Origin: Comamonadaceae bacterium
GTDB taxonomy: Bacteria > Pseudomonadota > Gammaproteobacteria > Burkholderiales > Burkholderiaceae_C
Direction: 5' to 3'
Length of the DNA: 16,104 nt
NCBI GenBank assembly: GCA_947463845.1
Contig: CANHUM010000007.1
Span: 1 to 16,104 of the forward strand
A model generated the notes under the pieces. The model had not been told where the DNA came from and did not search any database. It worked only from the letters and a program-made list of their open reading frames with translations. Below are positions 9,116 to 16,104 of this stretch, in pieces (positions within the stretch are counted from its first letter, which is position 1; each line of letters starts with the position of its first letter). The translations under genes were made by a program, and so were the position numbers.

Positions 9116-9889
9116 ATGACCCCAACCGCGAAGGCCGCTCAGCCAGAATTGCCCTGGATTGCCGAGGGCGAGGCTTTGCCTCACGCGTCCAGCGCTTGGG
9201 GGGCTTGCACACCCGCACCAGGTCTTTTGGCGGCCGGCAATGACTTGTCGGCCCAGCGTCTGATTGAAGCCTACAGCCAAGGCATCTTTCCCTGGTTCAG
9301 CGAGGGCCAACCTGTGCTTTGGTGGAGCCCCGATCCACGCATGGTTCTGATCACGGAACAATTTCGCCTGCACCGCTCCCTGAGGCAATCCTTGCGCCGA
9401 TGGACACAGGCTCCCGGTTTTCAATTGTGTTTTGACCGCGATTTCGGGCAAGTGATTCGTCGATGCGCCGCATGTCACCGCCATGGACAAAAGGGCACTT
9501 GGATTGTTCCAAAGATGGTCGAAGCTTACGAAGCACTGCACAGGATGGGTTGGGCCCACAGCAGCGAAGTCTGGGTTGAAAATGAACTGGTGGCGGGGCT
9601 TTATTTCGTCAATCTGGGAGGCGCCTTGTTTGGTGAATCCATGTTCACCACCATCACGGATGGATCCAAGATGGCCTTGGCCAGCTTGGTGAGCGTCTGT
9701 CTGCAACATGGCATTCAGGTCATCGACTGTCAACAAAATACGCCTCATCTGGCCTCTCTCGGCGCACAAGAAATACCCCGCAGCGATTTTCTCAACCGTA
9801 TCCAGCAATTCATCGATCGTCCGGGCATTGATTGGAAGCGTCAATCCTTGTATTGGCCCGCTTTGCAGTCACTGAAAGTTTGTCCATGA
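9116..9889 (+). CDS. aat: Leucyl/phenylalanyl-tRNA-protein transferase Aat
   Basis: Transfers Leu or Phe from aminoacyl-tRNA to N-terminal Lys or Arg, creating a destabilising N-terminus read by ClpS-ClpAP. The 257-residue GNAT-like protein shows [24 protein letters not shown] (56-61), WWSPDPR (69-75), GESMF (173-177) and the DCQ segment (204-206), all family hallmarks. I chose the ATG at 9116 because homologues start just before the ELPW.. region. The frame upstream to 8840 is antisense to pgeF. No Shine-Dalgarno precedes the ATG, but TGTAAT lies six bases upstream, so a very short or absent 5' UTR is possible. It overlaps bpt by four bases (ATGA). Confidence 0.95.
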   Translation: MTPTAKAAQPELPWIAEGEALPHASSAWGACTPAPGLLAAGNDLSAQRLIEAYSQGIFPWFSEGQPVLWWSPDPRMVLITEQFRLHRSLRQSLRRWTQAPGFQLCFDRDFGQVIRRCAACHRHGQKGTWIVPKMVEAYEALHRMGWAHSSEVWVENELVAGLYFVNLGGALFGESMFTTITDGSKMALASLVSVCLQHGIQVIDCQQNTPHLASLGAQEIPRSDFLNRIQQFIDRPGIDWKRQSLYWPALQSLKVCP

Positions 9890-10623
9890 CACATCTCCAA
9901 GAGCTTCCCCTGCAGACCCTGCAGTTTTATGCCACTGCGCCTTATGCCTGCAGTTATCTCCCCAAACGTTCTGCGCGATCCCAAGTGGCCACCCCCAGCC
10001 ATCTGATCCACAACGAGGTGTATTCCGATTTGGTCGCGCAAGGTTTTCGACGCAGTGGCCTGTTCACCTACCGCCCTTATTGCGATGGTTGTCAGGCTTG
10101 TCAGCCTCTGCGTGTCCTGGTCAAGCAATTCAGTCCAGACCGCAGCCAACGCAGAGCCCTGCGGGCCCACCAACATTTGACCGTCCGGGTTTTGGATCTG
10201 CATTTCAATGCAGAACACTACGCCCTGTATCTGCGCTATCAGAACGCGCGTCATCCAGGTGGTGGCATGGATCAGGACAGCATTGACCAGTACAGTCAGT
10301 TTTTGCTGCAAAGTCGCGTGAATTCGCGCATCGTTGAATTCAGGGAAGCCACCGAAGATCACCACCTGGGCGCACTCAAAATGATCAGCATCGTGGACGT
10401 GCTCAACAACGGCTTGTCTGCGGTCTACACGTTTTATGAACCGGAGGACAAAGCTTGCTACGGCACTTTCGGCGTGCTTTGGCAGATTCAGCAAGCCGCA
10501 AAATTGGGACTTGACTATGTGTATCTGGGCTACTGGATAGAGGACAGCCCCAAAATGAATTACAAATCAAGATTCAGACCGTGTGAATTGCGCGCCAAAG
10601 GTGAGTGGTCACCGCTGCCTTGA
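9886..10623 (+). CDS. bpt: Bpt, leucyltransferase for N-terminal Asp/Glu (ATE-like aminoacyl-tRNA-protein transferase)
   Basis: Bacterial Bpt proteins move Leu from tRNA onto N-terminal Asp or Glu, the second arm of the bacterial N-degron pathway. The 245-residue protein is homologous to eukaryotic arginyltransferase. Its N-terminal domain has APYACSYLP with Cys22 and the cysteine cluster CDGCQACQ (Cys66, Cys69, Cys72). The C-terminal GNAT-like domain has [19 protein letters not shown] and [19 protein letters not shown]. The ATG at 9886 overlaps the aat TGA as ATGA, implying translational coupling and matched output of the two transferases. Leu rather than Arg specificity is inferred from bacterial family members and not readable directly. 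The longer in-frame start at 9832 inside aat is unnecessary. Confidence 0.93.
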   Translation: MTHLQELPLQTLQFYATAPYACSYLPKRSARSQVATPSHLIHNEVYSDLVAQGFRRSGLFTYRPYCDGCQACQPLRVLVKQFSPDRSQRRALRAHQHLTVRVLDLHFNAEHYALYLRYQNARHPGGGMDQDSIDQYSQFLLQSRVNSRIVEFREATEDHHLGALKMISIVDVLNNGLSAVYTFYEPEDKACYGTFGVLWQIQQAAKLGLDYVYLGYWIEDSPKMNYKSRFRPCELRAKGEWSPLP

Positions 10624-10661
10624 GGCGGGCCCGCTTTCACACCTCGTGCTTGAACCCGCCT
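10623..10661. repeat. Inverted repeat between bpt and the IclR gene
   Basis: AGGCGGG at 10623-10629 and CCCGCCT at 10655-10661 form a 7-base inverted repeat with 25 bases between. The left arm also forms a compact palindrome GCGGGCCCGC at 10625-10634. The right arm covers the -35 edge and spacer of the iclR promoter. It could be a weak bpt terminator (no T-run follows) or an operator for autoregulation by the IclR protein; neither is demonstrated. Confidence 0.35.
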
Positions 10662-10678
10662 ATTTCACAGCGTAAAAT
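10650..10678 (+). promoter_or_regulatory. Sigma70-type promoter of the IclR-family gene
   Basis: TTGAAC at 10650-10655, a 17-base spacer, and TAAAAT at 10673-10678. The -35 matches TTGACA in four of six positions and the -10 matches TATAAT in five of six, with ideal spacing. Transcription would start near 10685, giving a 13-base 5' UTR to the ATG at 10698. This supports that start over the longer frame beginning inside bpt. Confidence 0.7.
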
Positions 10679-10697
10679 AGCATCGGATCTGCAGTAC

Positions 10698-11480
10698 ATG
10701 ATGAAAAAAGACTCCGCTCTCCTCGCCTCTCCTACCATTCAGGTCATTGAACGGATGTTCACCCTGATTGACGTTCTGGCATCCCGAGAAGAGGCGATCT
10801 CGCTCAAGGAGATCAGCCAGAAAACCGGCCTGCACCCATCCACGGCCCACCGCATTCTCAATGACCTCGCCACAGGCCGTTTTGTAGACCGTCCTGAAGC
10901 GGGCAGTTACCGGTTGGGCATGCGCTTGCTCGAATTGGGCAACTTGGTCAAAGGCCGTCTGAATGTGCGCGATGCAGCCTTGGTGCCCATGCGCGATTTA
11001 CACAAGCTGATCCAGCAACCCGTCAACCTCAGCATGCGCCAAGGCGATGAGATTGTTTACATCGAGCGCGCTTACAGCGAGCGGTCTGGCATGCAAGTGG
11101 TTCGTGCCATTGGGGGACGTGCGCCGTTGCACCTGACCTCTGTGGGCAAGCTTTTCCTGGCGGCAGACGATCCCCTGCGGGTGCGCTCCTACGCCACCCG
11201 CACCGGCCTGTCGGGTCAAACACGCAACAGCATCACGCAGTTGCAAGTGCTTGAAAGGGAACTGGCCCGTGTGAACCAATCGGGTTTTGCGCGAGACAAC
11301 GAAGAACTGGAATTGGGTGTGCGCTGTATTGCTGCAGGCATTTACGACGACCAAGGAAAATTGTTGGCTGGGCTGTCCATATCGGCACCCGCTGACAGAT
11401 TGGACGAGAGTTGGTTGCCGAAGTTGCAGGAAACAGCCAAGGCCATCTCCAGCACATTGGGTTACCCCACAGGGCCCTGA
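10698..11480 (+). CDS. IclR-family transcriptional regulator
   Basis: A 260-residue regulator. Residues about 12-70 form the IclR winged helix (IQVIERMFTLIDVLA, then SLKEISQKTGLHPSTAHRILNDLATGRFVDR). Residues about 85-255 form the IclR effector domain (RDAALVPMRDLHKLIQQPVNLSM, GGRAPLHLTSVGKLFLA, GFARDNEELELGVRCIAAGIYD, LLAGLSISAPADRL). Both domains are complete. The ATG at 10698 is preferred because it fits the promoter at 10650-10678; a second ATG follows immediately at 10701. The effector and target genes are not evident: neighbours are bpt upstream and the convergent pbpG downstream, neither a typical catabolic target. It may act mainly elsewhere in the genome or on itself. Confidence 0.9.
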   Translation: MMKKDSALLASPTIQVIERMFTLIDVLASREEAISLKEISQKTGLHPSTAHRILNDLATGRFVDRPEAGSYRLGMRLLELGNLVKGRLNVRDAALVPMRDLHKLIQQPVNLSMRQGDEIVYIERAYSERSGMQVVRAIGGRAPLHLTSVGKLFLAADDPLRVRSYATRTGLSGQTRNSITQLQVLERELARVNQSGFARDNEELELGVRCIAAGIYDDQGKLLAGLSISAPADRLDESWLPKLQETAKAISSTLGYPTGP

Positions 11481-11493
11481 GGGACCAGGCCGC

Positions 11494-11517
11494 GCAGCCC
11501 ATTCAACCTAGGGCTGC
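11494..11517. terminator. Candidate bidirectional hairpin between iclR and pbpG
   Basis: GCAGCCC (11494-11500) and GGGCTGC (11511-11517) form a perfect 7-bp stem with a 10-base loop in the 48-base gap between two convergent genes. The position suits a shared terminator. There is no T-tract on either strand, so efficient intrinsic termination is uncertain. Confidence 0.35.
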
Positions 11518-11528
11518 AATGCAGGCGT

Positions 11529-12719
11529 TCAGCCAGGCAAATATTGGCGGGCCAATGGTTGGCCTGAATGCAAGGCTGGTTTATTTTCGAGCCAATGACG
11601 GACCCTTTCGGCATCACCCAAGCGACTGAATTTACCTGCCGAATCCAGGAACACCATGATCAACTTGCGACCGGACACCTGGGTTTGCATCACCAAGCAC
11701 CGCCCTGCTTCTGAGATGTAGCCTGTTTTCTGCAAACCGATATCCCAAGCTGGATTTTTGACCAATCGGTTGGTGTTGTTGTATTGCAGAGTACGACGCC
11801 CAACCTCCACCTCACGTCCGTGCGAAGTAGACCACTCCCTCAGCATGGGCTCCTTGTAGGCCGCAGACACCAAAACGGCCAAATCACTGGCACTCGATTG
11901 GTTGCGACTGGACAAGCCTGTAGGCTCGACATAGCGGGTGTCTTTCATGCCCAATGACGAAGCCCGTTGGTTCATGCGCTCAACAAAGACGCCCAAACCA
12001 CCGGGATAAGTCCGTCCCAACGCATTGGCGGCACGGTTTTCGCTGGACATCAAGGACAAATGCATCAAATCTCCCCGACTCAAAACCGTTCCAACGGCCA
12101 ATCGAGAAGAGCTGCCCTTCTCAGTATCCACATCCGCTTGCGTGATTTTGATGAGTTCGTCCATAGAAAGGTTGGACTCGGCGATCACCAAACCTGTCAT
12201 CAACTTTGTCAACGACGCAATCGGCAAGACCGCATGGTCATTCTTTCGGTACAAGATTTCGTGCGTGTCTTGATCGACAACCAGCGCGACACTGGAATGC
12301 AAATCCAATGCATCCGACGTGGCATGCAGGCCCGCCAACTGGCCAAATGAAGCACGAACGGGTCTGGCTTGAGAGGGATTCAGATTGCGGTCATTGCGAA
12401 CTTGTTTGACTGTGGCGCTTGTGTTCTTGGCCGATTTGGCAGATGCAGGCGCCTTGGCTTTGCTGACCGAGTGACCCTTCTGAGGATTGCGCTTGGCGGT
12501 CGCCACAGGCTTGTTTTTGGCGCCTTGGGATTTGCTCGCCGCAACCGAGCCCTCCTTGGGCTTGACCGACTTGTCCGATGGTCGAGAGACAGGTTTGCTG
12601 GATTGGGCATATGCCGCGCCCGATGTCCAGACCAATGCTGACGAGAGAACCAGTGTCAAAACCAAACCCCAAGATTTTGAGTTGGTTTTGGGCAGAGAGA
12701 AAAGGAGAGCGAGGTTCAA
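11529..12719 (-). CDS. pbpG: D-alanyl-D-alanine endopeptidase/carboxypeptidase, PBP7-like (peptidase S11)
   Basis: A periplasmic penicillin-binding protein that trims or cleaves peptidoglycan crosslinks. With the TTG start at 12719 it has 396 residues. They comprise a signal peptide with hydrophobic core GLVLTLVLSSALVW and likely cleavage after AYA near residue 38, a Lys/Ser/Ala-rich linker (about 40-115), and then the S11 domain. Catalytic motifs are SLTK (169-172), SEN (226-228) and KTG (331-333). The frame contains no ATG between the leuA terminator and the signal peptide, so a non-ATG start is required. TTG at 12719 is preceded by AGGA seven bases away. Longer reading to 12794 would start inside the leuA terminator. 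An out-of-frame ATG (ATGCGCCCTTGA) overlaps the TTG, so a one-base error or frameshift at the CCC run is also possible. PbpG rather than DacA is suggested by the domain length and C-terminus (no amphipathic anchor seen). Confidence 0.88.
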   Translation of the reverse strand: MNLALLFSLPKTNSKSWGLVLTLVLSSALVWTSGAAYAQSSKPVSRPSDKSVKPKEGSVAASKSQGAKNKPVATAKRNPQKGHSVSKAKAPASAKSAKNTSATVKQVRNDRNLNPSQARPVRASFGQLAGLHATSDALDLHSSVALVVDQDTHEILYRKNDHAVLPIASLTKLMTGLVIAESNLSMDELIKITQADVDTEKGSSSRLAVGTVLSRGDLMHLSLMSSENRAANALGRTYPGGLGVFVERMNQRASSLGMKDTRYVEPTGLSSRNQSSASDLAVLVSAAYKEPMLREWSTSHGREVEVGRRTLQYNNTNRLVKNPAWDIGLQKTGYISEAGRCLVMQTQVSGRKLIMVFLDSAGKFSRLGDAERVRHWLENKPALHSGQPLARQYLPG

Positions 12720-12761
12720 GGGCGCATCCTGTGAGATCAAAAGCCGAGTCAAGGTTGGCAG

Positions 12762-12788
12762 TGTATACAAATAAAAAAAGTCACGCAA
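12762..12788 (-). promoter_or_regulatory. Candidate promoter of pbpG overlapping the leuA terminator
   Basis: On the minus strand, TTGCGT (12788-12783) and TATACA (12767-12762) are separated by 15 bases, which is short. The -35 lies in the 3' arm of the leuA terminator and the spacer is its T-tract. Transcription would begin near 12755, leaving about 35 bases before the TTG start with its AGGA. The evidence is positional and by consensus only. Confidence 0.4.
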
Positions 12789-12810
12789 GAACAATAACTT
12801 GCGTGACTTT
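12777..12810 (-). terminator. Rho-independent terminator of leuA
   Basis: A perfect 13-bp stem (AAAGTCACGCAAG with CTTGCGTGACTTT) around an 8-base loop, starting 34 bases after the leuA stop. On the minus strand it is followed by TTTTATTTG, making seven T residues in a row across the stem end. It is one of the strongest intrinsic terminators in the window and sets the left boundary of leuA transcription. Confidence 0.92.
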
Positions 12811-12843
12811 ATTCAAGCCGAATGGTAATGAAAAAATATGCGT

Positions 12844-14382
12844 CTATCCCTGTGCCGCCACCCGGTCTGCCTTGCTTTGCAATTTGTTCAAGGCGCTCAG
12901 ATAGGCCTTGGCCGAGGCCACGACGATATCCGGGTCAGAGCCAACGCCATTGACCACGCGTCCACTGTTCTGCAAGCGCACGGTGACTTCGCCTTGGCTC
13001 TCGGTCGAACCACTGATGGCATTGACCGAATACAACACCATCTCGGCACCACTCTTGATGAACGATTCAATGGCTTTGAGCGAAGCATCCACAGGCCCAT
13101 TGCCATCGGACGCACTGCGCACTTCTTTGCCATTCACTGTAAAAACCACAGAGGCATGGGGACGCTCACCGGTTTCACTGTGTTGGGCCATGGAGACGAA
13201 ACCATACTGCTCTTTCTCGGTGGTCACGCTCTCGTCGCTGACCAAAGCCAGGATATCCTCGTCAAAGATCTCGCTCTTGCGGTCGGCCAACTCCTTGAAT
13301 TTGGCAAAAGCGTTGTTGATTTCAGTCTCACTGTCGAGCGTCACGCCCAGATCCTCCAAGCGCTGCTTGAAGGCATTTCGGCCACTGAGCTTGCCCAAGA
13401 CGATCTTGTTGGTGGTCCAGCCCACATCTTCAGCCCGCATGATTTCATAAGTGTCACGCGCTTTGAGTACACCGTCCTGATGGATGCCTGAAGCATGCGC
13501 AAAGGCATTGGCTCCGACCACCGCCTTGTTGGGTTGAACCACGAAACCGGTTGTCTGGCTGACCATGCGACTGGCGGCCACGATGTGGCTGGTGTCGATG
13601 CCGACATCGAGTCCAAAGTAGTCCCGCCGGGTCTTGACGGCCATGACCACTTCCTCCAAAGAGCAATTGCCCGCACGCTCACCCAAACCGTTGATCGTGC
13701 ACTCCACTTGACGCGCGCCGCCAATTTTGACGCCAGCCAGGGAGTTGGCCACCGCCATTCCCAGGTCATTGTGGCAATGAACCGACCAGATGGCTTTGTC
13801 CGAATTGGGAATACGTTCACGCAGGGTTTTGATGAAATTGCCGTACAACTCTGGAACGGCATAGCCCACGGTGTCGGGCACGTTGATGGTGGAGGCGCCT
13901 TCGGCAATGACCGCCTCCAGGATGCGACACAAAAAGTCCATGTCACTGCGGTAGCCATCTTCCGGGCTGAATTCGACATCAGCCACCAAATTGCGCGCAA
14001 AACGAACCGATTGTTTGGCCTGCTCAAACACCTGATCAGGCGTCATGCGCAACTTCTTTTCCATATGAAGCGGCGATGTGGCAATGAAGGTATGGATTCG
14101 TCCACTGTTGGCGCCCTTGAGCGCCTCTGCTGCGCGTGCGATGTCACGGTCATTCGCCCGGGACAAAGAGCAGATCGTTGAGTCCTTGATGGCATCAGCG
14201 ATGGACTTCACGGCTTCGAAATCACCATTGGAGCTGGCGGCAAAACCAGCTTCGATCACATCCACGCGCAGCCGCTCCAACTGACGGGCAATGCGCAGCT
14301 TCTCATCGCGGGTCATGGATGCCCCCGGTGATTGCTCGCCATCGCGCAGGGTGGTGTCGAAAATAATCAATTTGTCAGTCAT
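12844..14382 (-). CDS. leuA: 2-isopropylmalate synthase LeuA
   Basis: Condenses acetyl-CoA with 2-oxoisovalerate, the first committed step of leucine synthesis, with leucine feedback inhibition. The 512-residue protein has [12 protein letters not shown] (9-20), the metal ligands HCH (His202, His204) in [11 protein letters not shown] and GERAGN (234-239). After the catalytic TIM barrel and linker comes the C-terminal LeuA regulatory domain (about 385-510), so allosteric control by leucine is expected. The ATG at 14382 has AGGAG five bases upstream. The GTG at 14388 overlaps that ribosome binding site and is not used. It is preceded by a leucine-rich leader peptide and attenuator and followed by a strong terminator, so it forms its own regulated unit downstream of pssA. 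Confidence 0.97.
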   Translation of the reverse strand: MTDKLIIFDTTLRDGEQSPGASMTRDEKLRIARQLERLRVDVIEAGFAASSNGDFEAVKSIADAIKDSTICSLSRANDRDIARAAEALKGANSGRIHTFIATSPLHMEKKLRMTPDQVFEQAKQSVRFARNLVADVEFSPEDGYRSDMDFLCRILEAVIAEGASTINVPDTVGYAVPELYGNFIKTLRERIPNSDKAIWSVHCHNDLGMAVANSLAGVKIGGARQVECTINGLGERAGNCSLEEVVMAVKTRRDYFGLDVGIDTSHIVAASRMVSQTTGFVVQPNKAVVGANAFAHASGIHQDGVLKARDTYEIMRAEDVGWTTNKIVLGKLSGRNAFKQRLEDLGVTLDSETEINNAFAKFKELADRKSEIFDEDILALVSDESVTTEKEQYGFVSMAQHSETGERPHASVVFTVNGKEVRSASDGNGPVDASLKAIESFIKSGAEMVLYSVNAISGSTESQGEVTVRLQNSGRVVNGVGSDPDIVVASAKAYLSALNKLQSKADRVAAQG

Positions 14383-14425
14383 GTTCACTCCTGGTCAGTA
14401 ACCCGCAAATCCAAGCAAAAATGCA

Positions 14426-14457
14426 AAAGGCCCGATGCGAGTGGCATTCGGGCCTTT
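14426..14457 (-). terminator. Attenuator terminator hairpin upstream of leuA
   Basis: The minus strand has AAAGGCCCGAATGC and GCATCGGGCCTTT, pairing over 13 bp with one bulged A and a 5-base loop CACTC. It is followed by TGCATTTTTGC, a broken T-run. Its place between the leader peptide and leuA, on the same strand, marks it as a conditional terminator. The hairpin is nearly self-complementary on the other strand too, but no plus-strand gene needs it. Confidence 0.85.
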
Positions 14458-14477
14458 AGGGAAAATGTTTGCGTGCG

Positions 14478-14531
14478 CTACACATCCCGCCCGAGGGGCG
14501 CTAGCAGTAGTGCAATCAAAGAAAAATTCAT
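14478..14531 (-). CDS. leuL: leu leader peptide (17 residues)
   Basis: The peptide reads MNFSLIALLLAPLGRDV and ends in TAG. Five of 17 residues are leucine, three of them consecutive and encoded CTA CTG CTA, with CTA seemingly uncommon in the surrounding genes. An isoleucine precedes them and a valine closes the peptide, so other branched-chain amino acid shortages might also be sensed. No proper Shine-Dalgarno precedes the ATG; instead an extended -10 element lies six bases upstream, suggesting translation from a leaderless mRNA. The peptide itself probably has no role beyond sensing translation at leucine codons to control leuA. The symbol is by analogy with the enteric gene. Confidence 0.82.
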   Translation of the reverse strand: MNFSLIALLLAPLGRDV

Positions 14532-14537
14532 AGGTTC

Positions 14538-14546
14538 ACTTTAGCA
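14538..14546 (-). promoter_or_regulatory. Extended -10 promoter element of leuL-leuA
   Basis: The minus strand reads TGC TAAAGT, an extended -10 with four of six matches to TATAAT. Six bases (GAACCT) separate it from the leader ATG at 14531, so transcription should begin at or next to that ATG. The -35 region is poor (GACAGC at 18 bases). It lies in the 48-base gap after pssA, the only space for a dedicated promoter. Confidence 0.5.
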
Positions 14547-14579
14547 CAATTCAAAACAAGTGCTGTCGTGCAAAGGACA

Positions 14580-15395
14580 TCACTGGTGCAAACCCCGCTC
14601 ATCCGGGTCATCTGTTGAAGTGCTGATCATGCTGGTCGGCTGACCTTGTGCCTTGCGCCAAAGGTAAATCACATAACCACTCAAACCATAAGCGACAAAC
14701 AGACCGAACAGAACTGTGGGTGGGTCAATGTTCACCACAGCGATTCCCAGCGCGACCAAAACCAAGGTGGCAAATGGCACGCTTTTCTTCATGTGCATGT
14801 CCTTGAAGCTGTAAAACGGCACATTGGTCACCATGGACAAGCCCGCAAACAGGCAAACAGCAAACATCCCCCACGACACCGCTTTGGGCGAAACGGCGTT
14901 CTCAAACATGATCCATACAAAGCCCATGACCAAGGCCGCTGCCGCAGGCGAAGGCAAGCCCTGGAAATAGCGCTTGTCCACGACGCCAGTATTCACATTG
15001 AAGCGCGCCAGTCGCAGCGCTGCACAGGCGCAATAAACAAATGCTGCGATCCAGCCCCAGCGACCCAATTCCTTGAGTGTCCAGACGTACGCGATCAAAG
15101 CGGGGGCTGCGCCGAAAGACACCATGTCGGAGAGAGAGTCCATCTGCTCGCCAAAAGCACTTTGGGTATTGGTCATTCGGGCTACGCGACCGTCCAGACT
15201 GTCCAGCACCATGGCACTGAAAATGCCCACAGTAGCCAGTTCAAAACGCCCGTTGATGGCCATCACGATGGCATAAAAGCCAGCAAACAAGGCCGCCAGG
15301 GTGATCATGTTGGGCAACATGTAAATGCCTTTTGAGGGCTTGCGCACCAGCGTCGAGGCCTCTGCGTCATCAGCGGTGTCGTTGGCTTTGTTCAT
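14580..15395 (-). CDS. pssA: CDP-diacylglycerol-serine O-phosphatidyltransferase PssA (CDP-alcohol family)
   Basis: Makes phosphatidylserine from CDP-diacylglycerol and serine in the inner membrane; decarboxylation then gives phosphatidylethanolamine. The 271-residue protein has the exact CDP-alcohol phosphotransferase signature D-x2-DG-x2-AR-x8-G-x3-D-x3-D from Asp65 to Asp90. About six to eight hydrophobic helices span residues 25-255, with a polar tail ending in ERGLHQ. This is the polytopic type, unlike the peripheral PLD-like PssA of E. coli. The ATG at 15395 follows AGAGG at eight bases. ilvC lies upstream beyond a terminator, and the leu leader lies 48 bases downstream with no terminator in the gap, so pssA transcripts may run into the leu attenuator. 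Confidence 0.95.
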   Translation of the reverse strand: MNKANDTADDAEASTLVRKPSKGIYMLPNMITLAALFAGFYAIVMAINGRFELATVGIFSAMVLDSLDGRVARMTNTQSAFGEQMDSLSDMVSFGAAPALIAYVWTLKELGRWGWIAAFVYCACAALRLARFNVNTGVVDKRYFQGLPSPAAAALVMGFVWIMFENAVSPKAVSWGMFAVCLFAGLSMVTNVPFYSFKDMHMKKSVPFATLVLVALGIAVVNIDPPTVLFGLFVAYGLSGYVIYLWRKAQGQPTSMISTSTDDPDERGLHQ

Positions 15396-15464
15396 CGTCC
15401 ATTCCTCTTGCGGTGTTTCGAATCCATCCCTTGTCAGCCAAGTTTAAGGCAGACCCAGCACCCG

Positions 15465-15492
15465 AAAAAAAGGCCACCTCAGTGGCCTTTTT
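15465..15492 (-). terminator. Rho-independent terminator after ilvC
   Basis: GGCCAC (15472-15477) and GTGGCC (15482-15487) pair around a 4-base loop CTCA. The stem is extended by flanking A and T runs (AAAAA at 15467-15471 with TTTTT at 15488-15492). On the minus strand it ends in seven T residues, 21 bases after the ilvC stop. The symmetric A/T runs would make it work in either direction. It separates ilvC from pssA, at least partly. Confidence 0.9.
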
Positions 15493-15513
15493 CAAACTCG
15501 CCCATTGGCCAGA

Positions 15514-16104
<591 letters not shown>

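Larger units (their letters stand above)
14412..14531 (-). promoter_or_regulatory. leuA transcription attenuator (leader, protector hairpin, antiterminator, terminator)
   Basis: In transcription order: the leader peptide (14531-14478) with Leu codons at 14519, 14510, 14507, 14504 and 14495; a small hairpin CGCCC (14500-14496) with GGGCG (14492-14488); then the terminator at 14457-14426. The segment TCGGGC (14494-14489) of the small hairpin can pair instead with GCCCGA (14453-14448) of the terminator's left arm, an exact six-base match. Known attenuation logic fits. A ribosome stalled on the CTA CTG CTA codons would cover the CGCCC arm, freeing TCGGGC to form the antiterminator and let leuA be transcribed. 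A ribosome that finishes permits the terminator. The pairing is seen in the sequence; the mechanism is inferred by analogy with enteric leuL. Confidence 0.8.

Noticed and set aside
10605..10697. Upstream start of the IclR gene overlapping bpt
   Set aside because: It would precede the well-formed promoter at 10650-10678 and adds residues unlike the family.
13495..14181. Plus-strand 228-codon frame and minus-strand alternative frames within leuA
   Set aside because: They are shadows of a complete 2-isopropylmalate synthase and carry no independent start signals.
14383..14388. GTG start of leuA two codons upstream
   Set aside because: It overlaps the AGGAG ribosome binding site; the ATG at 14382 has correct spacing.

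Overview
The window looks like a chromosomal housekeeping segment of a betaproteobacterium in the order Burkholderiales, most likely family Comamonadaceae. This rests on the moderately high GC content, the phaC-phaA-phaB gene order next to pgeF, the ilvC-pssA-leuA order, the aat-bpt pair, and the residue-level character of the proteins (for example PhaA with catalytic residues at 88, 349 and 379). No database search was possible, so the family-level placement is inference. I see no prophage, insertion sequence, CRISPR array, tRNA or rRNA. Genes cover nearly everything, and no gene-free stretch exceeds 300 bases.

Left part (1-4141). On the minus strand lie methylmalonyl-CoA mutase (scpA type) and, just downstream and cut by the window edge, its GTPase chaperone meaB. 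A GntR/FCD-family regulator is divergent from scpA and is the natural candidate to control it; the 182-bp gap between them holds repeats and small palindromes. The regulator converges on dusA (tRNA dihydrouridine synthase).

Middle (4142-11480). A complete polyhydroxybutyrate operon runs leftward: phaC (class I synthase), phaA (thiolase), phaB (acetoacetyl-CoA reductase). It ends in a strong hairpin terminator preceded by a degenerate repeat-like inverted pair. Upstream of phaC is an unrecognised small membrane protein on the plus strand, whose 3' end overlaps the 3' end of pgeF in antisense. Divergent from pgeF is aat-bpt, two aminoacyl-tRNA-protein transferases of the bacterial N-degron pathway sharing an ATGA overlap. 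An IclR-family regulator with its own good sigma70-like promoter follows.

Right part (11529-16104), all on the minus strand. In transcription order these are ilvC (3' part only), pssA, a leucine-rich 17-residue leader peptide with an attenuator hairpin, leuA, and pbpG (a DD-peptidase of peptidoglycan). Clear intrinsic terminators follow ilvC and leuA. The leu leader is the most informative regulatory element here: a leucine-codon-rich mini-gene, a protector hairpin, and a terminator whose left arm can pair alternatively with the protector, all ahead of leuA. Its candidate promoter places the start of transcription at the leader ATG, so the leader peptide may be translated without a 5' UTR. 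dusA shows the same geometry.

I found no wholly new multi-gene system. The items best worth a second look are the leuA attenuator, the possible leaderless starts, the phaC-pgeF small membrane protein with antisense overlap, the non-ATG start of pbpG, and the scpA/gntR control region.
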